This document shows, in pieces, positions 1 through 10,940 of a DNA stretch of 64,000 nt. The translations under genes were made by a program, and so were the position numbers. This DNA is from Cryptomeria japonica (Eukaryota > Streptophyta > Pinopsida > Cupressales > Cupressaceae), in the NCBI RefSeq assembly GCF_030272615.1, contig NC_081414.1:817976396-818040395 (forward strand), given 5' to 3'. Position 1 is the first letter of the stretch; every line of letters begins with the position of its first letter. The notes under the pieces were generated by a model. The model worked only from the letters and a program-made list of their open reading frames with translations, searched no databases and was not told the DNA's origin.

Positions 1-1944
1 ATCAATTTGATACATGTGAATGAAACACCTAGCAAACCTCTCTTCATTGTCCAAGGTGCTTGTCCTTCTCAAAATTCTCAACCTTTAAATAAGCCTATCT
101 TAGTGGTTCAAGGTGGTTATGCTAATGATTCTTTTTGCACTCCTAAGAAACCTATTATTACTGTGCAAGGAGGTTATTCTACTAAGAGCCCTTATGAGTA
201 TGCTAAGCAACTAACTAGAGAGAGTTATAATGTGGTTGCTCATACCTATAACACAAGAAACAATAGGCAACCTAATCCTCCTCTAGTTATCCCAACTTCA
301 CTTCCTCCTTCCCAACCTATTTTTCCTCAAGCTCCTCATATTTCACAAGTTATTGTTAAGGAATATGATCTCATAGAACAACTTAAAGCTACCCCTGCTA
401 AGATATCCCTTTGGGATTTGATCCAAACTTCTTCCGCTCATCATGGAATGTTACAAGATGCCTTGAAAGATTTGAATGTTCCTCCACCTAATACATCTAG
501 TAATATAGTGTCTTTGGTTAACTCTGTGATGAATCCTAAAGCTCAAATTATGTTTACTCAAGATGAATTGCCTACTAGTGAAATTCAACATCAATATGAT
601 CCCTTGATGATTGTGGTTATCATAAATGACATTGCTATAAGATGAACACTGGTAGATAATGGCTCTGGCCTTAATGTGTGTAGCATTAATCTATTGCATA
701 AGATGAATGTGGATACATCCCTTATTGAGCCTGACTCTCATCCCATTCGAGGCTTTGATAATGTGGCTAAGTCTTCATTAGGTATTATCACCTTACCCAT
801 CACAGTGGGACCTATTACTTTGCCTACTCCTATCCATGTTATGTTGGGAAATCTAACATACAACTTGTTATTAGGGAGACCTTGGATTCACAGTATGCAA
901 GTTGTCCCCTCTACATTGCATAGACAAGTTAAATTCATTTATAACAATAAGACATATACCTTGATAGGTGATACTAATTTTCAAGCTTGTTTGAAAACAT
1001 CTACTTCCAAAGGGAGTTCTTCTAAACCTTCCTCTTCTAGTGATGACTCTTTAAACAAAATACCTATGGATTAATCATCACTCTCTGATAATCAAAATTC
1101 TTTGGATGAATCTGAAGTTCCTGAAGAAGATTCTTCTCAACTTGAATCTACACATGAAAAGGCTTTTGATCCTGAGAAGGTTCTCGCAGAAGATGATTGG
1201 GGATCTTTAGACTTTAACCCTACTTTTGTAGGAGAATATAGAGTGCCTAAGATTGAGAAGGGAAAATCTAAGGAAGAAACTAAAGAGAAGCCCACTTTGT
1301 CTAAGCAATTCAGTAACAACTTTGTGGCTACCTTTGATTCAAATAACTCTTTAACATCTTCCTCTAATACAAATAGCACTGAGACCTATGGGGCATCTCC
1401 ATCTCTCTCTGATTTAGCATCCCTTTATGGTCATGGTTTTCACATTTTGGCTAAGAGTGGCTATAGTGGAAATGGTTGTGGCACAAATGAACAAGGAATT
1501 AAAGTTCCTTTAGAACATAACATGCATGAATATTCATTTGGACTTGGATATAATCTTTCTAAGCCCACCAAAGCATCTAAAAGACCATCTCTCAATGTGA
1601 ATGCTATATTTAGTAGTGATGATGATCTCACTTCAACTAAATCATCTTCTACTTCTATCAACTCTCATTCCCCTCATAAGGAAATCTTGGCGATGAACAA
1701 ATCTCTTTATGAATCCCTTCAAATTTCTAAATCCACTTATGAATCTTTATCTCCTATTCATCATAAAGTCCTTTCCTCTAGGGATAAGGCTCTAATAAAT
1801 TACACTCATCCCTCTTCTAAGATTTCTTGTGAATTTTCTTCTTCAATTTTTATCATTTTATACATGTTTTTGATCTCACTTATGGTTGAGTGTTTAGCAT
1901 GTCATATTCAAATACCTCATTCAATATATCATGTCTTTAAATAA
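1..1944 (+). pseudogene. GP-family protease/G-patch polyprotein, copy A
   Basis: The reading frame stays in one phase from base 1 to 1944 and is broken only by two stops: TGA at 643-645, where copy B has CGA, and TAA at 1072-1074, where copy B has GAA. In order it holds three 19-residue repeats with K-P-x4-Q-G (about 40-190), an aspartic protease (the D-N-G-S-G motif just after the first stop, the LLLGRPWIH motif near 868-894), an acidic linker, and a G-patch-like domain (about 1430-1560) with the glycine pattern ending F-G-L-G-Y. A hydrophobic tail follows (about 1835-1890). The protease is a retroviral-type enzyme of Ty3/gypsy-like elements; the G-patch is a probable nucleic-acid or helicase-partner domain. 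The linker and G-patch differ much more from copy B than the flanks do. Confidence 0.8.
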
Positions 1945-3808
1945 CATAAATGGCTATTATGTTGCTCATCATTATGTGACATTGGTAGCTCATTTACTGG
2001 GGGCTCATTGTCATTCATGATGGTACAATTTCAAGTGCAATCATATTTTTTTGAATCAACATAATAGCCTAATTTTTCTATGTTATCTCTTGTTCCTATG
2101 GGGAGAAGAGTGATTTCATACATCTCTTCTTTTTATGGTTAAAATTTACCTTTGGGGTAATAATGTGGAAATATTGATCATCTTTTCTTTAGAATCCTCT
2201 TTTCCTAGATATGGGAGAAGATGTGTATTCTCTTTCTTATCCTACCCACTTCTTGTGAAGAGCATTTTACATATACTAATGTCTTGCTTGCATGAACTCA
2301 TGTGGGTATGTAGTACATTTTGCTTATGTCTAAATCTCTCCCTAGAAGATTGTGTAAGTCCTTCTCAGTGTCCTTATCCTTGGGAGGCAATGATCTTTCC
2401 TTATTCTTATCTAAGGATCCTCTTTTTCCTATTTCGTGGATGGTGTGAACTTTATTACTTGATGTTATTCCTTGTATGCATTTGTTGTTGTTTGTTCAAG
2501 GATTCTCTCTTACAAGAGGTGTAAGTCCTTGACTACAACCTCTTTTGCACTTGGTAAAATACATCCATAATGAATTCACTCTCCCAATTGGGTTAAAAAG
2601 AGCGTCATCCTTCATTAAGAATCACTTTCACCTCGCAAAAGAAGGAAGTATTGCATTCTTATTCTCTTCTTTGTCTTATTCTAGAAGATGTTATATTTAT
2701 TCCTCTCAGGGATAGGTGTCTTTTGTACAAATATCTCTTCTCCTCTAAGGATCTCCTTTACACATACTACAAGCTATCCCTTTTCAACTATCTTATCCTT
2801 GCTTAAAGAGTGAAAAACTCTCTTGCTTGGATCTATGACATTGTTGCATTTTTGGGGTATCTTCTTTTGTGATGAAGGTAGGTATCCTTGTTCTACTTTG
2901 CTTATGACATAAACATTACACCTTTTGAGCAATGGGTCATTCTCAGAACCAGAGTACAAACTCTTAGAGCGAGATGTCTCCATTTTTCTTTTATGCAAGG
3001 TGATTATTCTCGGAACCAAAGCATAGACTCTTAGAGCGATATATCACGCTTTTGTACTATACATATACAGGTTGTAGCATACTCGGGCATAGACTCCTAT
3101 GAGGTGCTTCTAACCTCCCTTACACACACATGCACGAGGTTGAGTGGAACTAGCGGCATAAGGCTAGACTTTCTCACTCTCCTCCCTTACATGGATCACC
3201 TAGACAGACTCTAGGGGCTAGTTTTTCATGTCCTTTTCCCATGGATCACCTAAACAAGGTCTAGGGGCGATAAGTCCATGTTTTCTCTCTCACTATTCTT
3301 CTCATGGATCACCAATGTGTGTATTCATGCTTTTTTCCTTTCTTTTCTTCTCTTTGCATTTTGTTTCCATTTACATCCTTCATCTTGTGTTAGACAACTC
3401 TCAAATCCTCACACTCTTTGTTGTGTTGGAATTGAGATTTAGTCCTCTTTCTTACCAAATTATTCTCCATTAGTTTTTTATCTCATATCAAATCTTCTTG
3501 TGAGCATTTGGCATCAATATTCTTTAACAATTCGAAGTGGTAAACATGATACCCTATTTCAACTCACTAAAATTAGCAAGCCGAAACAGGGGGGGGCATA
3601 TAGCTACCCTTGGATTTTCATCACCTTCCTTAGTAAGCATTAGGTGATTTTGTGATCTAACATGTGGTTTTGTAGGTTGTGGTTCTTAACTAAGTACTGC
3701 AGATACTGCTGGGGGCTTCATCCGACAACTTATGGATATATCCTTTTTCAAATAATGTTTACTTTTCTGTACTTTAGCTTGCATATGCACGTAGTGTTCA
3801 TATGACCA
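1945..3808 (+). other. GP copy A 3' internal untranslated region
   Basis: This non-coding internal stretch is shared with copy B (30895-32587) and in part with copy C. It contains a tandem pair of about 66 bp with the phrase GACTCTTAGAG-like (about 2930-3050), and a second tandem pair built on ATGGATCACCTA (about 3190-3270) that can fold through CTAGA/TCTAG arms. A poly-G run lies near 3590. Copy A carries roughly 190 bp (about 2133-2325) that copy B lacks. Short ORFs here have no recognisable domain and I do not treat them as genes. Confidence 0.7.
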
Positions 3809-3825
3809 CTAAAGTGGGGGCTAAA
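3809..3825 (+). promoter_or_regulatory. Polypurine tract, GP copy A
   Basis: The purine-rich stretch AAAGTGGGGGCTAAA sits immediately before the TG that opens the LTR at 3826. The same sequence precedes the copy B 3' LTR, and its complement follows copy C. This is the expected place for plus-strand priming during reverse transcription. Confidence 0.8.
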
Positions 3826-4189
3826 TGTAGCATCGTAAATTGTACGCACTTACTAGGGTGGTACAATTTCACACCTAGTTTAGCACCCGCCTTGGCACAT
3901 TTTGCATTTTGCATTGCATTTCCCCTTTAGCACTTAATTAATGAAATTAATTAGGTCTAAGGTTCTATTTCATCATCTTCCACATCATAAAGTTGGGCCC
4001 TTTCATTAAAGTGTGCCCTTTTCATTTTATTCCTTCAATACATCATTTAATCAAAAACCCTAATTAGGTCCTATTTTGAACTTGGGGGTTTGATTTTGGG
4101 GGTTAAAACATCTTGAAATCACCTATAACTTCGGGATTCTCTCTAAAATCATCATATCCGACGGCCCTGAAAATTTGGTGAAAAGTTGT

Positions 4190-4223
4190 CGGGACCATGG
4201 CACTCGGAGTGCACATGGTCCCG
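4190..4223 (+). promoter_or_regulatory. U3 hairpin, GP copy A
   Basis: The arms CGGGACCATG and CATGGTCCCG are perfect reverse complements and enclose an inner CACTC/GAGTG pair. The hairpin lies about 120 bp upstream of the TATA-like box and recurs in every GP LTR in the window. Function unknown. Confidence 0.6.
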
Positions 4224-4344
4224 GACATTTTTCCCGAAATTTTAGGAGCGCAATCCAATCATAAAATAAAGCTTAACCCCAAGAAATTGGTGGGAGATTC
4301 AATCTCTAGGTCGGCCAAAAGTTGAAATTACGACCTAGGGTTTC

Positions 4345-4353
4345 ATATATAAG
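4345..4353 (+). promoter_or_regulatory. TATA-like box in LTR A
   Basis: ATATATAAG lies in the context GGGTTTCATATATAAGAGC, identical in both LTRs of copy B. It is the likely core promoter of the element's RNA. Confidence 0.65.
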
Positions 4354-4950
4354 AGCTCACTTTCTTCATTTGAAAGGATCCGTATTTTTGGTTTCAGGGA
4401 CCTTCTATGCAGCGAAAGAGTAGATCTTTGAAGACTTCAACAACATTCAACATCCATCCATCAAGCATCCATCAATTTCATTCATCCATTTAGGGCTTTG
4501 AAGACATTAAAGAGCAATAGGGGATTACCGACTGAAGATTGGCTTGTACCCCTCCCTTGGGGTTGGGTATGATTTCATGTTGTTTTCATGTCTTTGCATA
4601 AGCCTCATTATATCATTTGTATTCATGCTTTAGATCACTTTACATCTTGATTTGGAGCATTTACATTATCATTTACAAGCAATTAGGGTTTTACTTTCTA
4701 GGTTGCTCTAGTTTGCTTACTTGCATTTTAGGATCTTGCACACACACTACTTTTACAATACAACTTGGCTATTCGTGGAGGTGGAAATCACCAAAGTAGG
4801 GGTTTGACTAAGGTAAAACCCTATATAGCCACCCAACACACCTTTTTAGATACAAGTGCAGATTTTGGGATTCGGACGATGCCGCAAGTTGCAGATCCAG
4901 CAGAAGCAGATGGAAACTGAGCAACACACCAAATTTCAGAGTAAAAGACC

Positions 4951-5010
4951 AGGACAGGGGCATGGGGCGCCCTGGTCCCTGGGACAGGGGCGCTGGGTGC
5001 CCTGGTCCCT
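4951..5010 (+). repeat. GC-rich 30-bp tandem repeat, 2 units
   Basis: Two adjacent 30-bp units share GGACAGGGGC and GCCCTGGTCCCT. The same array has three units in each LTR of copy B and a decayed form in copy C. It lies downstream of the TATA-like box, so it would be transcribed. Confidence 0.8.
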
Positions 5011-5443
5011 CTATCAGACATCAAGTTTTCAACACTTTTTGACAACTTTTCAGGTTGCCAAAAACAACAGTTTCAGGAGCAGAATCAAGACAGTGGTGCC
5101 TGCGCCCCCATCTCGAACCTTTTCACTCAGATTTTAACACCGGGTATGCATTTGCATTCTTGCCTTGTCCTTGTGTTTACAACTTTCCATTGTTTAATCT
5201 CAATTCTGCAAATCTTGCTATTAGTTCATACTTGCACTTTAGGGTTAGGGATTGAACTTGCATCATTCTATCTATCATTTACAAAAAACGAATAGAAATC
5301 CTAATAGGTAGCTCATGGCTCTCTCTTCCACAAAAAGAAGTAGCCAATTGTGTGATACCTCTAGGCTCTTTCGTATTCCACAAGTGTGTGATTGAAAGTG
5401 AGATTAGGGCATATTAGCTTAGTGTCACTTTTTCCCCCACACA

Positions 5444-5635
5444 GAAAGATTTACCTTTGAAGGTTGAGAAGACATTTTCCACAGTTGACATTCTCTGCAC
5501 AAAGGATTTTCCGGTTTGCTCAGCATCGACAGTCCTCTAACTGCCTTGATCTTATTGGCTTTTACTATGTTATCAAAGTTTACATGGCAAAGTCTCATAT
5601 GCCATATCCAGCTATCATCAAACTTAGCTAGATTT
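5444..5635 (-). pseudogene. Copia GAG-pre-integrase / integrase HHCC fragment
   Basis: Read on the minus strand, this scrap encodes the zinc-binding N-terminal part of a copia integrase: WHMRLCHVNF followed by CRECQ, an intact H-H-C-C set. It matches the same region of Copia-2 (about 56580-56770). It is cut on the left by GP copy A and ends on the right at about 5635 without an LTR end, so a deletion junction is likely. Nothing else of this copia copy is in the window. Confidence 0.85.
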
Positions 5636-6359
5636 AACGGGACATAAACCCTAAATTTAACAGAATAGAAACTGTAAATTTAACAAAACAGAAACCCTAG
5701 ATTTAACAGAGTAGACAAAAACCCTAGATTTAACAGAGCTAACAATCGCACTAAACATAATGAAATAAAAATTTCAAAAAGTCCAGATTTCTGATTGTCT
5801 AGATAGATAAGAGCATACTCTCCTACTTTCACACTTTCCTGTGGGCAAATAGATTATATTTAAACAGAGCAGATAATAGGAAATAAATAAATAAAATGCA
5901 GACCACAATTAGCACCTAAAATTTTCAAACAGATTAACAGAGCAGACAGCAGCACTACATAGATAGAAAAGTGTCAAAGGTCTGGATTTGTGATTATCTA
6001 GATAGACAAGAGCATACTCTCCTATTTTCACACTTTCCTACGGTCAGAGCATACAGTTGTGCTAAACAGAATAGAAAAGTGTCAAAGGTCCAGATTTCTG
6101 ATTGTCTATATAGACAAGAGCATACTCTCCTACTTTCACACAGATTATAAATAAACAGAACAGAAAATAGAGTTGTCGTGCTGAAACAGAAAAATAAAAG
6201 AATAAGGAGGAGCTGTCGCGCAGAAACGCAAAGCCGCTATTCTGGAACCTGTGAAAAAGATAAAAAAAAAAATTTCTGCAATCACACTATTCTAAAACCT
6301 GCATCTCACAACTCACAAAAAACCTAAAAACACAATAACATTAGTTCTTAGGGACGTGG
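5636..6359 (-). repeat. 5' leader of element D with internal repeats
   Basis: On the minus strand this lies just downstream of the primer-binding site of element D, so it would be the 5' leader of its RNA. No coding region is recognisable. About 5640-5750 holds several imperfect copies of a roughly 20-bp unit containing CCCTAGATTTAACAGA. About 5776-6150 holds three copies of an 80-110 bp module with a hairpin (see separate entry). The leader is cut at its far end by the copia fragment. Confidence 0.6.
5776..6150 (-). repeat. Three-copy hairpin module in element D leader
   Basis: Each copy has 7-bp arms with a 2-base loop at 5795-5810, 5994-6009 and 6102-6117, followed directly by GAGCATACTCTCCTA. 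The third copy is perfect (TTGTCTA-TA-TAGACAA). The first two each carry one change in the stem. A fourth copy at 20998-21013, in element F, is perfect with a compensatory change (TTGTCCA-AA-TGGACAA). Confidence 0.75.
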
Positions 6360-6377
6360 GTCCCACCGAGAATGCCA
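6360..6377 (-). promoter_or_regulatory. Candidate primer-binding site of element D
   Basis: On the minus strand TGGCATTCTCGGTGGGAC begins three bases after the LTR end, the standard place for tRNA priming. I cannot name the tRNA with confidence. Confidence 0.55.
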
Positions 6378-6901
6378 AAATGAAGAGGGAAAAACATATT
6401 TGAAAGGTAAAGTGATCAAAACATAACGAAATAAACATGAAAAATGCTAAAATATCATTAAAAGACCATTTCACCTTGCTATTTTACTTTCTCCTTCAGA
6501 TTGAGCTTGATGAAGTGAAGGCGCCCCTTGATAATGCTCCACTTGATGTGCTCCTTTGATTGTTGGATGTAGATGGCTCTCCGATATTGTGCACAAATGA
6601 TTAGGATGAATGTTAAGGATAAGATGATCAAGTTGCCAAGATGATTTCCTGGGCTCAAAAGGGCAGCATACTAGATTTCAAGATGTCCTGAATGAAGGGA
6701 TGGAACCCTATTTTATAGGAAGAGGAGAGGAAAATGGATGGCTAGGATGAATTCAAGATGAAGGGCTAAGATTTACTTGTGAGCTCACACAAGCTCCAAG
6801 AGAGGGTGTGGAGACCAAGAAATATGCCTTAAAGGCATTTCATATCTCCACACTCTACAAGATGCATTGGAGGAATTAAAAATTCTCCGAAAATGGATAT
6901 T

Positions 6902-6906
6902 ATGGG
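6902..6906. repeat. Target-site duplication ATGGG, left
   Basis: ATGGG directly precedes the Copia-1 end at 6907 and is repeated at 12620-12624 just past the other end. Confidence 0.9.
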
Positions 6907-7648
6907 TGTAAGGAAACTCAAGTGCGGAAACAACTTCGTACACTAATCTCTAGAGGAAAGTATTATGCAAATTCTTTTAAATCCTTACAATTTCAGATTC
7001 GTTAACTACTTTAACAAAGATATTGTAGCCATATACCATGCATATAGAAAATAGAGAATGACATAATGATTTACCCTGGGGAAAACCTTTTAGTAAAAAA
7101 ACCCCAGCACTCCAAAACCTGCACAATGTATTATCTTCAACACAATGGTTACAACACACTTGCAATGCAAGTTCTTTTAGGAGACAATCAACACTTAAAG
7201 ACAAAATCCAGTAGCATGATATCATACCAACAAATACACTCTTTTTGTATCACAGTCTGTAACCCTAAAAAATGCTTATGCACTTTCCTTTTTAGGACAA
7301 CTTCCAAAGATAGTCGTATTAGGATTTTACCATTCTCTGAGAAAATAGGAACCCTAAAAATTTTTAGTACTCAACTTTATCAGTTGCCAAATGTCTTGCA
7401 TGTCTTCACCCGTCATTGAAATCTCCTAGAAATAGCTCTTACGTGTCATAGGAATCCGTCATAACCATTTCAGCCATGATCTCCTTACACACAATTCAAG
7501 ATGTCGACACATTAAGTGGAGTAACACATCAACATGCCAACTAGACATGTACACTCACACTTAATTACATTATTTGCAAGAAATACATTTTACAAAACAA
7601 ATAATAAGAATAGAAATTATCCAAGATTGAGACACCTTATTCCTAACA
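6907..7648 (-). repeat. 3' LTR of Copia-1
   Basis: On the minus strand it opens TGTTAGGAATAAGG and closes CCTTACA. It matches 11884-12619 throughout with scattered substitutions and small indels. Confidence 0.95.
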
Positions 7649-7665
7649 TTCTCCCACTTGTCGAA
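7649..7665 (-). promoter_or_regulatory. Polypurine tract of Copia-1
   Basis: On the minus strand CGACAAGTGGGAGAA ends directly at the 3' LTR start. Confidence 0.75.
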
Positions 7666-7741
7666 CACCTTGTAAGAGCAATAGGAACATAACAGGAACT
7701 AACCGCTATAGGCCAAAAGGCCCATAGACTCCGAACACCAT

Positions 7742-8207
7742 CTAAACTTCACAGTGCCCACTGGTTTTGTTAATGCATCTGCAACATTCCTCACAGTATC
7801 TACCTTCTCCAAATTTACCTTTCCATCTTCCACCATATCTCTCACAAAGTGAAATTGCACATCAATGTGCTTCGTTCTAGCATGGAAAGTTGGATTCTTC
7901 GCAAGGCAAATAGCGCTCTGACTGTCACACCAAATAGTAATCTATTCTGCATCAACACCAACATCAGAACACAATCTCCTAAGCCAAATGGCTTCCTTAC
8001 AAGCATGAGTAGTAGCCATGTACTCAGCTTCTGTAGTGGACAAAGCAACCATAGGTTGTCACTTACTCATCCAACTGATGGCACCACCAAACATAGTGAA
8101 CACATAAGCACTGGTGGATCACCTACCCAATCTAAATCCATAAACCCATGAATACAAACTGAATGCGGAGATCCAGAAGAGTTACCATGGTAACATATGG
8201 AGTAATC
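7742..8207 (-). pseudogene. Copia-1 RNase H
   Basis: This is the C-terminal end of the Copia-1 polyprotein. The frame of the upstream RT runs into a stop just after YLRGT. The true RNase H sequence then continues after a frame change near 8100, giving ISWMSK, STTEAEYMA and CDSQSAICLAKNP, which are the conserved E and D blocks, and ending at KPVGTVKF. At least one frameshift and two nonsense changes make it non-functional. RNase H removes the RNA strand during reverse transcription. Confidence 0.85.
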
Positions 8208-9440
8208 TTATGTACCCCTCAAATATCTGAATACTCGCTTAACTGCATCCCAATGTACCCGTCCAGGGTTAGCCATAAACCGACTCAGGACTCCCACTGC
8301 TTGGGCAATGTCTGGTCTAGTACAGACCATAGCATACATAAGACTGCCAACTGCACTAGCATAAGGAACTCTACTCATGTCCTCCACCTCACTAGGAGAT
8401 TTTGGACAATCATCTACAGATAACCTTGTTCCCACTGAAACGGGAACACATAGTGGTCTACAATTTTCCATGTCGAACCTGTCCAACACAGACTTCACAT
8501 ACTTACTCTGACTCAACCAAAGTTTTCTGTTAGACCTATCTCTACTAATTTCCATACCCAAGATGTACCTTGCTGCCCCAAGATCTTTCATCTCAAACTG
8601 TGCTAACAACTGAGATTTAAAATCAGAAATCATACCCTTACCCTTCCCAAACAGCAACATATCATCAACATATAATGCAACAATAAGAAGCCGATCATTT
8701 TCAACTCTGAAATAAACACAATGATCTGATTTCAATCTTACAAATCCAATTGATAACACAAAGGCATCAAACTTAAGGTACCACATCCTAGGAGATTGCT
8801 TCAAACCATATAGATATTTCTTTAATCTACAAACTAAGGATTCTTTACCTTTAACAATGTAGTGCTCAGGCTATGACATATAAATCTCTTCCTCCAAATC
8901 ACCATGAAGGAAAGTTGTCTTCACATCCATCTATTCTAGCTCTAAATCATATGATGCAGCAAGAGATAACAAAAATCTAATGGATGTCAACTTTGCAACA
9001 AGAGAGAATATTTCACCATAATCTATTCCCTCTACCTGTGAATACCCCTTTGCAACCAATCTAGCTTTGTACCTTTCAACACTGCCATCTGCACAGAATT
9101 TCTTCTTGAACACCCATTTATAGCCAACAGATTTTCTCCCTTTAGGCAAAGGTACAAGGTCCCAAGTTTTGTTTTTCTCTAATGAAGCCATCTCATCATC
9201 CATAGCCTTAATCTAGGAACTTGCATCTTCCATGCCCAAAGCCTCTTTCACAGATCTAGGCTCATCAGTGTTAGTAATCAAAGCAAAAGCATAACTGGAA
9301 TCTAACATAGAATAACCAAACCTTTCTGGTTTCTTTATTTCTCTCATGGATCTCCTCAAGGGCTGAGGTTGAGGTTGTTCTTCCTCTTCTTCTGAACTAT
9401 CAGAGCTGCTAGAGCTCTCCTCATCATTAGACCCAACATG
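8208..9440 (-). pseudogene. Copia-1 reverse transcriptase
   Basis: RVT_2-type reverse transcriptase. Conserved blocks seen on the minus strand are KWVFKKKF and [12 protein letters not shown] (about 9030-9110), a D-V-K-x2-F-L-H-G-D block (about 8900-8930), LYGLKQSPRMWY (about 8790-8820), and the catalytic YVDDMLLFG (about 8640-8665). SYVKSVLDRF-like and RPDIAQAVG blocks follow. Catalytic aspartates are present, but stops fall near 8877, 8937 and 9215. All pieces lie in the same phase as integrase and gag, so decay here is by point change. An acidic serine-rich linker joins it to integrase. Confidence 0.93.
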
Positions 9441-9446
9441 GTCTCT

Positions 9447-10481
9447 CTATTTAGTCTTCTTAGGGGTAGGAGGAAATTGAACAACATCTTTTTCCTTTTC
9501 TTTTTCATCTAGTTGTAGCACAACAGGAGAAGATGTTAGCTCTTTGAAAATAACATTTCTACTATGCAACACCTTACTAGTCACAGGATCCCAAAGCTTG
9601 TATCCTTTCACACCAACACTGTATCTGATAAAAATATATTTGACAGCTTTGTTTTCCAACTTAGATCTTTTCTCCTTTGGAATATGTGCATAAGCTTCAC
9701 AACCAAAAACACAAAGATGTCTTATTGAAGGCTTCTTACCAGACCACACCTCCATGGGTGTCTTACCAACAAGAGCTGATGTAGGAGATTTGTTAACCAG
9801 ATAGCAGGTAGTGGCCATAGCTTCGGCCCAAAACCTTTGTTCTAAACTAGCTCCACTAAGCATACTCCTAGCCTTCTCCATCAGTGTCCTGTTCATTCTC
9901 TCTGCAACTCCATTTTGTTGCGGGGTGTAAGGAGTTGTCTTATGTCTCTTGATTCCTTGTTCTTTATAGAACTGTTCAAACTCTATGGAACAAAACTCAT
10001 CACCATTATTAGTTCTCACACACTTGATTCTTTTACCAATTTGATTTTCCACGAGAGCCTTAAATTCCTTGAACTGACTGAAAACCCATGTCTTACTTTT
10101 CAGGAAATATATCCAAGTCCTTCTACTGTAATCATCTATAAAAGATACAAAATATATAGAACTGGAGATAGAAGGAACTTTTATAGGACCAAATACATCA
10201 GAATGAATAAGATCCAAAAGTCTAGAAGACTTGTGAGAACTAGAGTAGAACTGAACATGACTTTGCTTACCATAAACACAGTGTTCACAGAAATCGAATT
10301 CGAGATTACAATCATTTAGCCCCTCGATGAGATTTTTAGTTTTCAAGGTCCTAAGACCCTTCTCACCAATGTGGCCAAATTTCATATGCCACAACATTGT
10401 CTTTTCTGTAGGAAGCTTGCCTTCCAAAGTGTTTGCACCCTTAGGTACACTTACTGCACTGCCATCAAAACCCATTGCCAT
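9447..10481 (-). pseudogene. Copia-1 integrase
   Basis: A 344-residue open stretch covering most of integrase. It starts near the zinc-binding module (WHMKFGHIG, then CEHCVYGK). The core follows: DLIHSDVFGPI with the first Asp, then RTNNGDEFCS where the family normally has R-x-D-N-G-G-E, so the second catalytic Asp reads Asn. The third block is TPQQNGVAERMNR with the Glu. The C-terminal part has the GCEAYAHIPKEKRSKLENK block. Integrase inserts the cDNA into the genome; loss of the Asp would inactivate it even if the flanking stops were absent. Confidence 0.93.
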
Positions 10482-10496
10482 AGTCTTCTTTACTGC

Positions 10497-10940
10497 TCAT
10501 TCAGATGGTGGGGATGAAGTGATAGTCGCTCTCTTCTTTGAAATAGAAGAAATATTGCACTGAGCAATGCATGCATCAAGCCGAAACAAAGTACCTCTCC
10601 TAGTACCTTTAGCGAGCACCATAGAACCTCTCATCATCTTGCATCCATCTTTCGAAAAGACAACTTGCACACCTACATCATTCAGCATACTTACAGATAA
10701 TAGGTTTTGTGCCAAACCTGGAATGTGCATAACTCCATTGATTCCCTTTACTCATCCATCAGGAAATCTGATAGTGACCCTTCCACGTCCAACTATCTTT
10801 AGGTGAGAATCATCACCCAAGTACACCTTTCCACCATCAAACTCTTCATATTTTGAGAACCAGTTTTGATGAGAGGTCATGTGAAAAGAAGCACCTGAGT
10901 CTACCAACCACACATCATCAAATGCATGGGCTGCTAAAGC
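10497..10940 (-). pseudogene. Copia-1 aspartic protease
   Basis: The region starts with WLVDSGASFHMT (about 10890-10925), the copia protease active-site block with an intact D-S-G. It continues through VYLGDDSHLKIVGRG and ends with the LAQNLLSVSMLND block typical of the protease-integrase junction. A stop interrupts it near 10755, in the phase shared with gag and integrase. The protease would cut the Gag-Pol polyprotein. Confidence 0.9.

Larger units (their letters stand above)
1..5443 (+). mobile_element. GP-family LTR element, copy A (5' part outside window)
   Basis: This is the right-hand part of a non-autonomous LTR element closely matching copy B (25698-34298). It contains the end of a coding region with protease and G-patch (1-1944), about 1.9 kb of untranslated internal sequence, a polypurine tract, and one LTR (3826-5443) starting TGTAG and ending CACACA. 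No reverse transcriptase, integrase or RNase H is visible. The right flank (from 5444) is copia coding sequence, so the element appears inserted in a copia element. The 5' LTR would lie left of the window. Family identity rests on nearly collinear matches to copy B. Confidence 0.9.
3826..5443 (+). repeat. 3' LTR of GP copy A
   Basis: The LTR starts TGTAGCATCG and ends CCCCCACACA, 1618 bp against 1694 bp in copy B. It holds a 9-bp inverted repeat near the start, a strong hairpin at 4190-4223, a TATA-like box near 4345, and two copies of a GC-rich 30-bp repeat at 4951-5010. The right border is fixed by the switch to copia sequence at 5444. The possible duplication base string GAAAG cannot be checked because the left end is missing. 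Confidence 0.9.

Noticed and set aside
2135-2524. 129-residue plus-strand ORF in the GP tail
   Set aside because: Part of it is the A-specific 190-bp block, composition is Cys/Leu/Phe-biased, and the frame is not kept in copy B.
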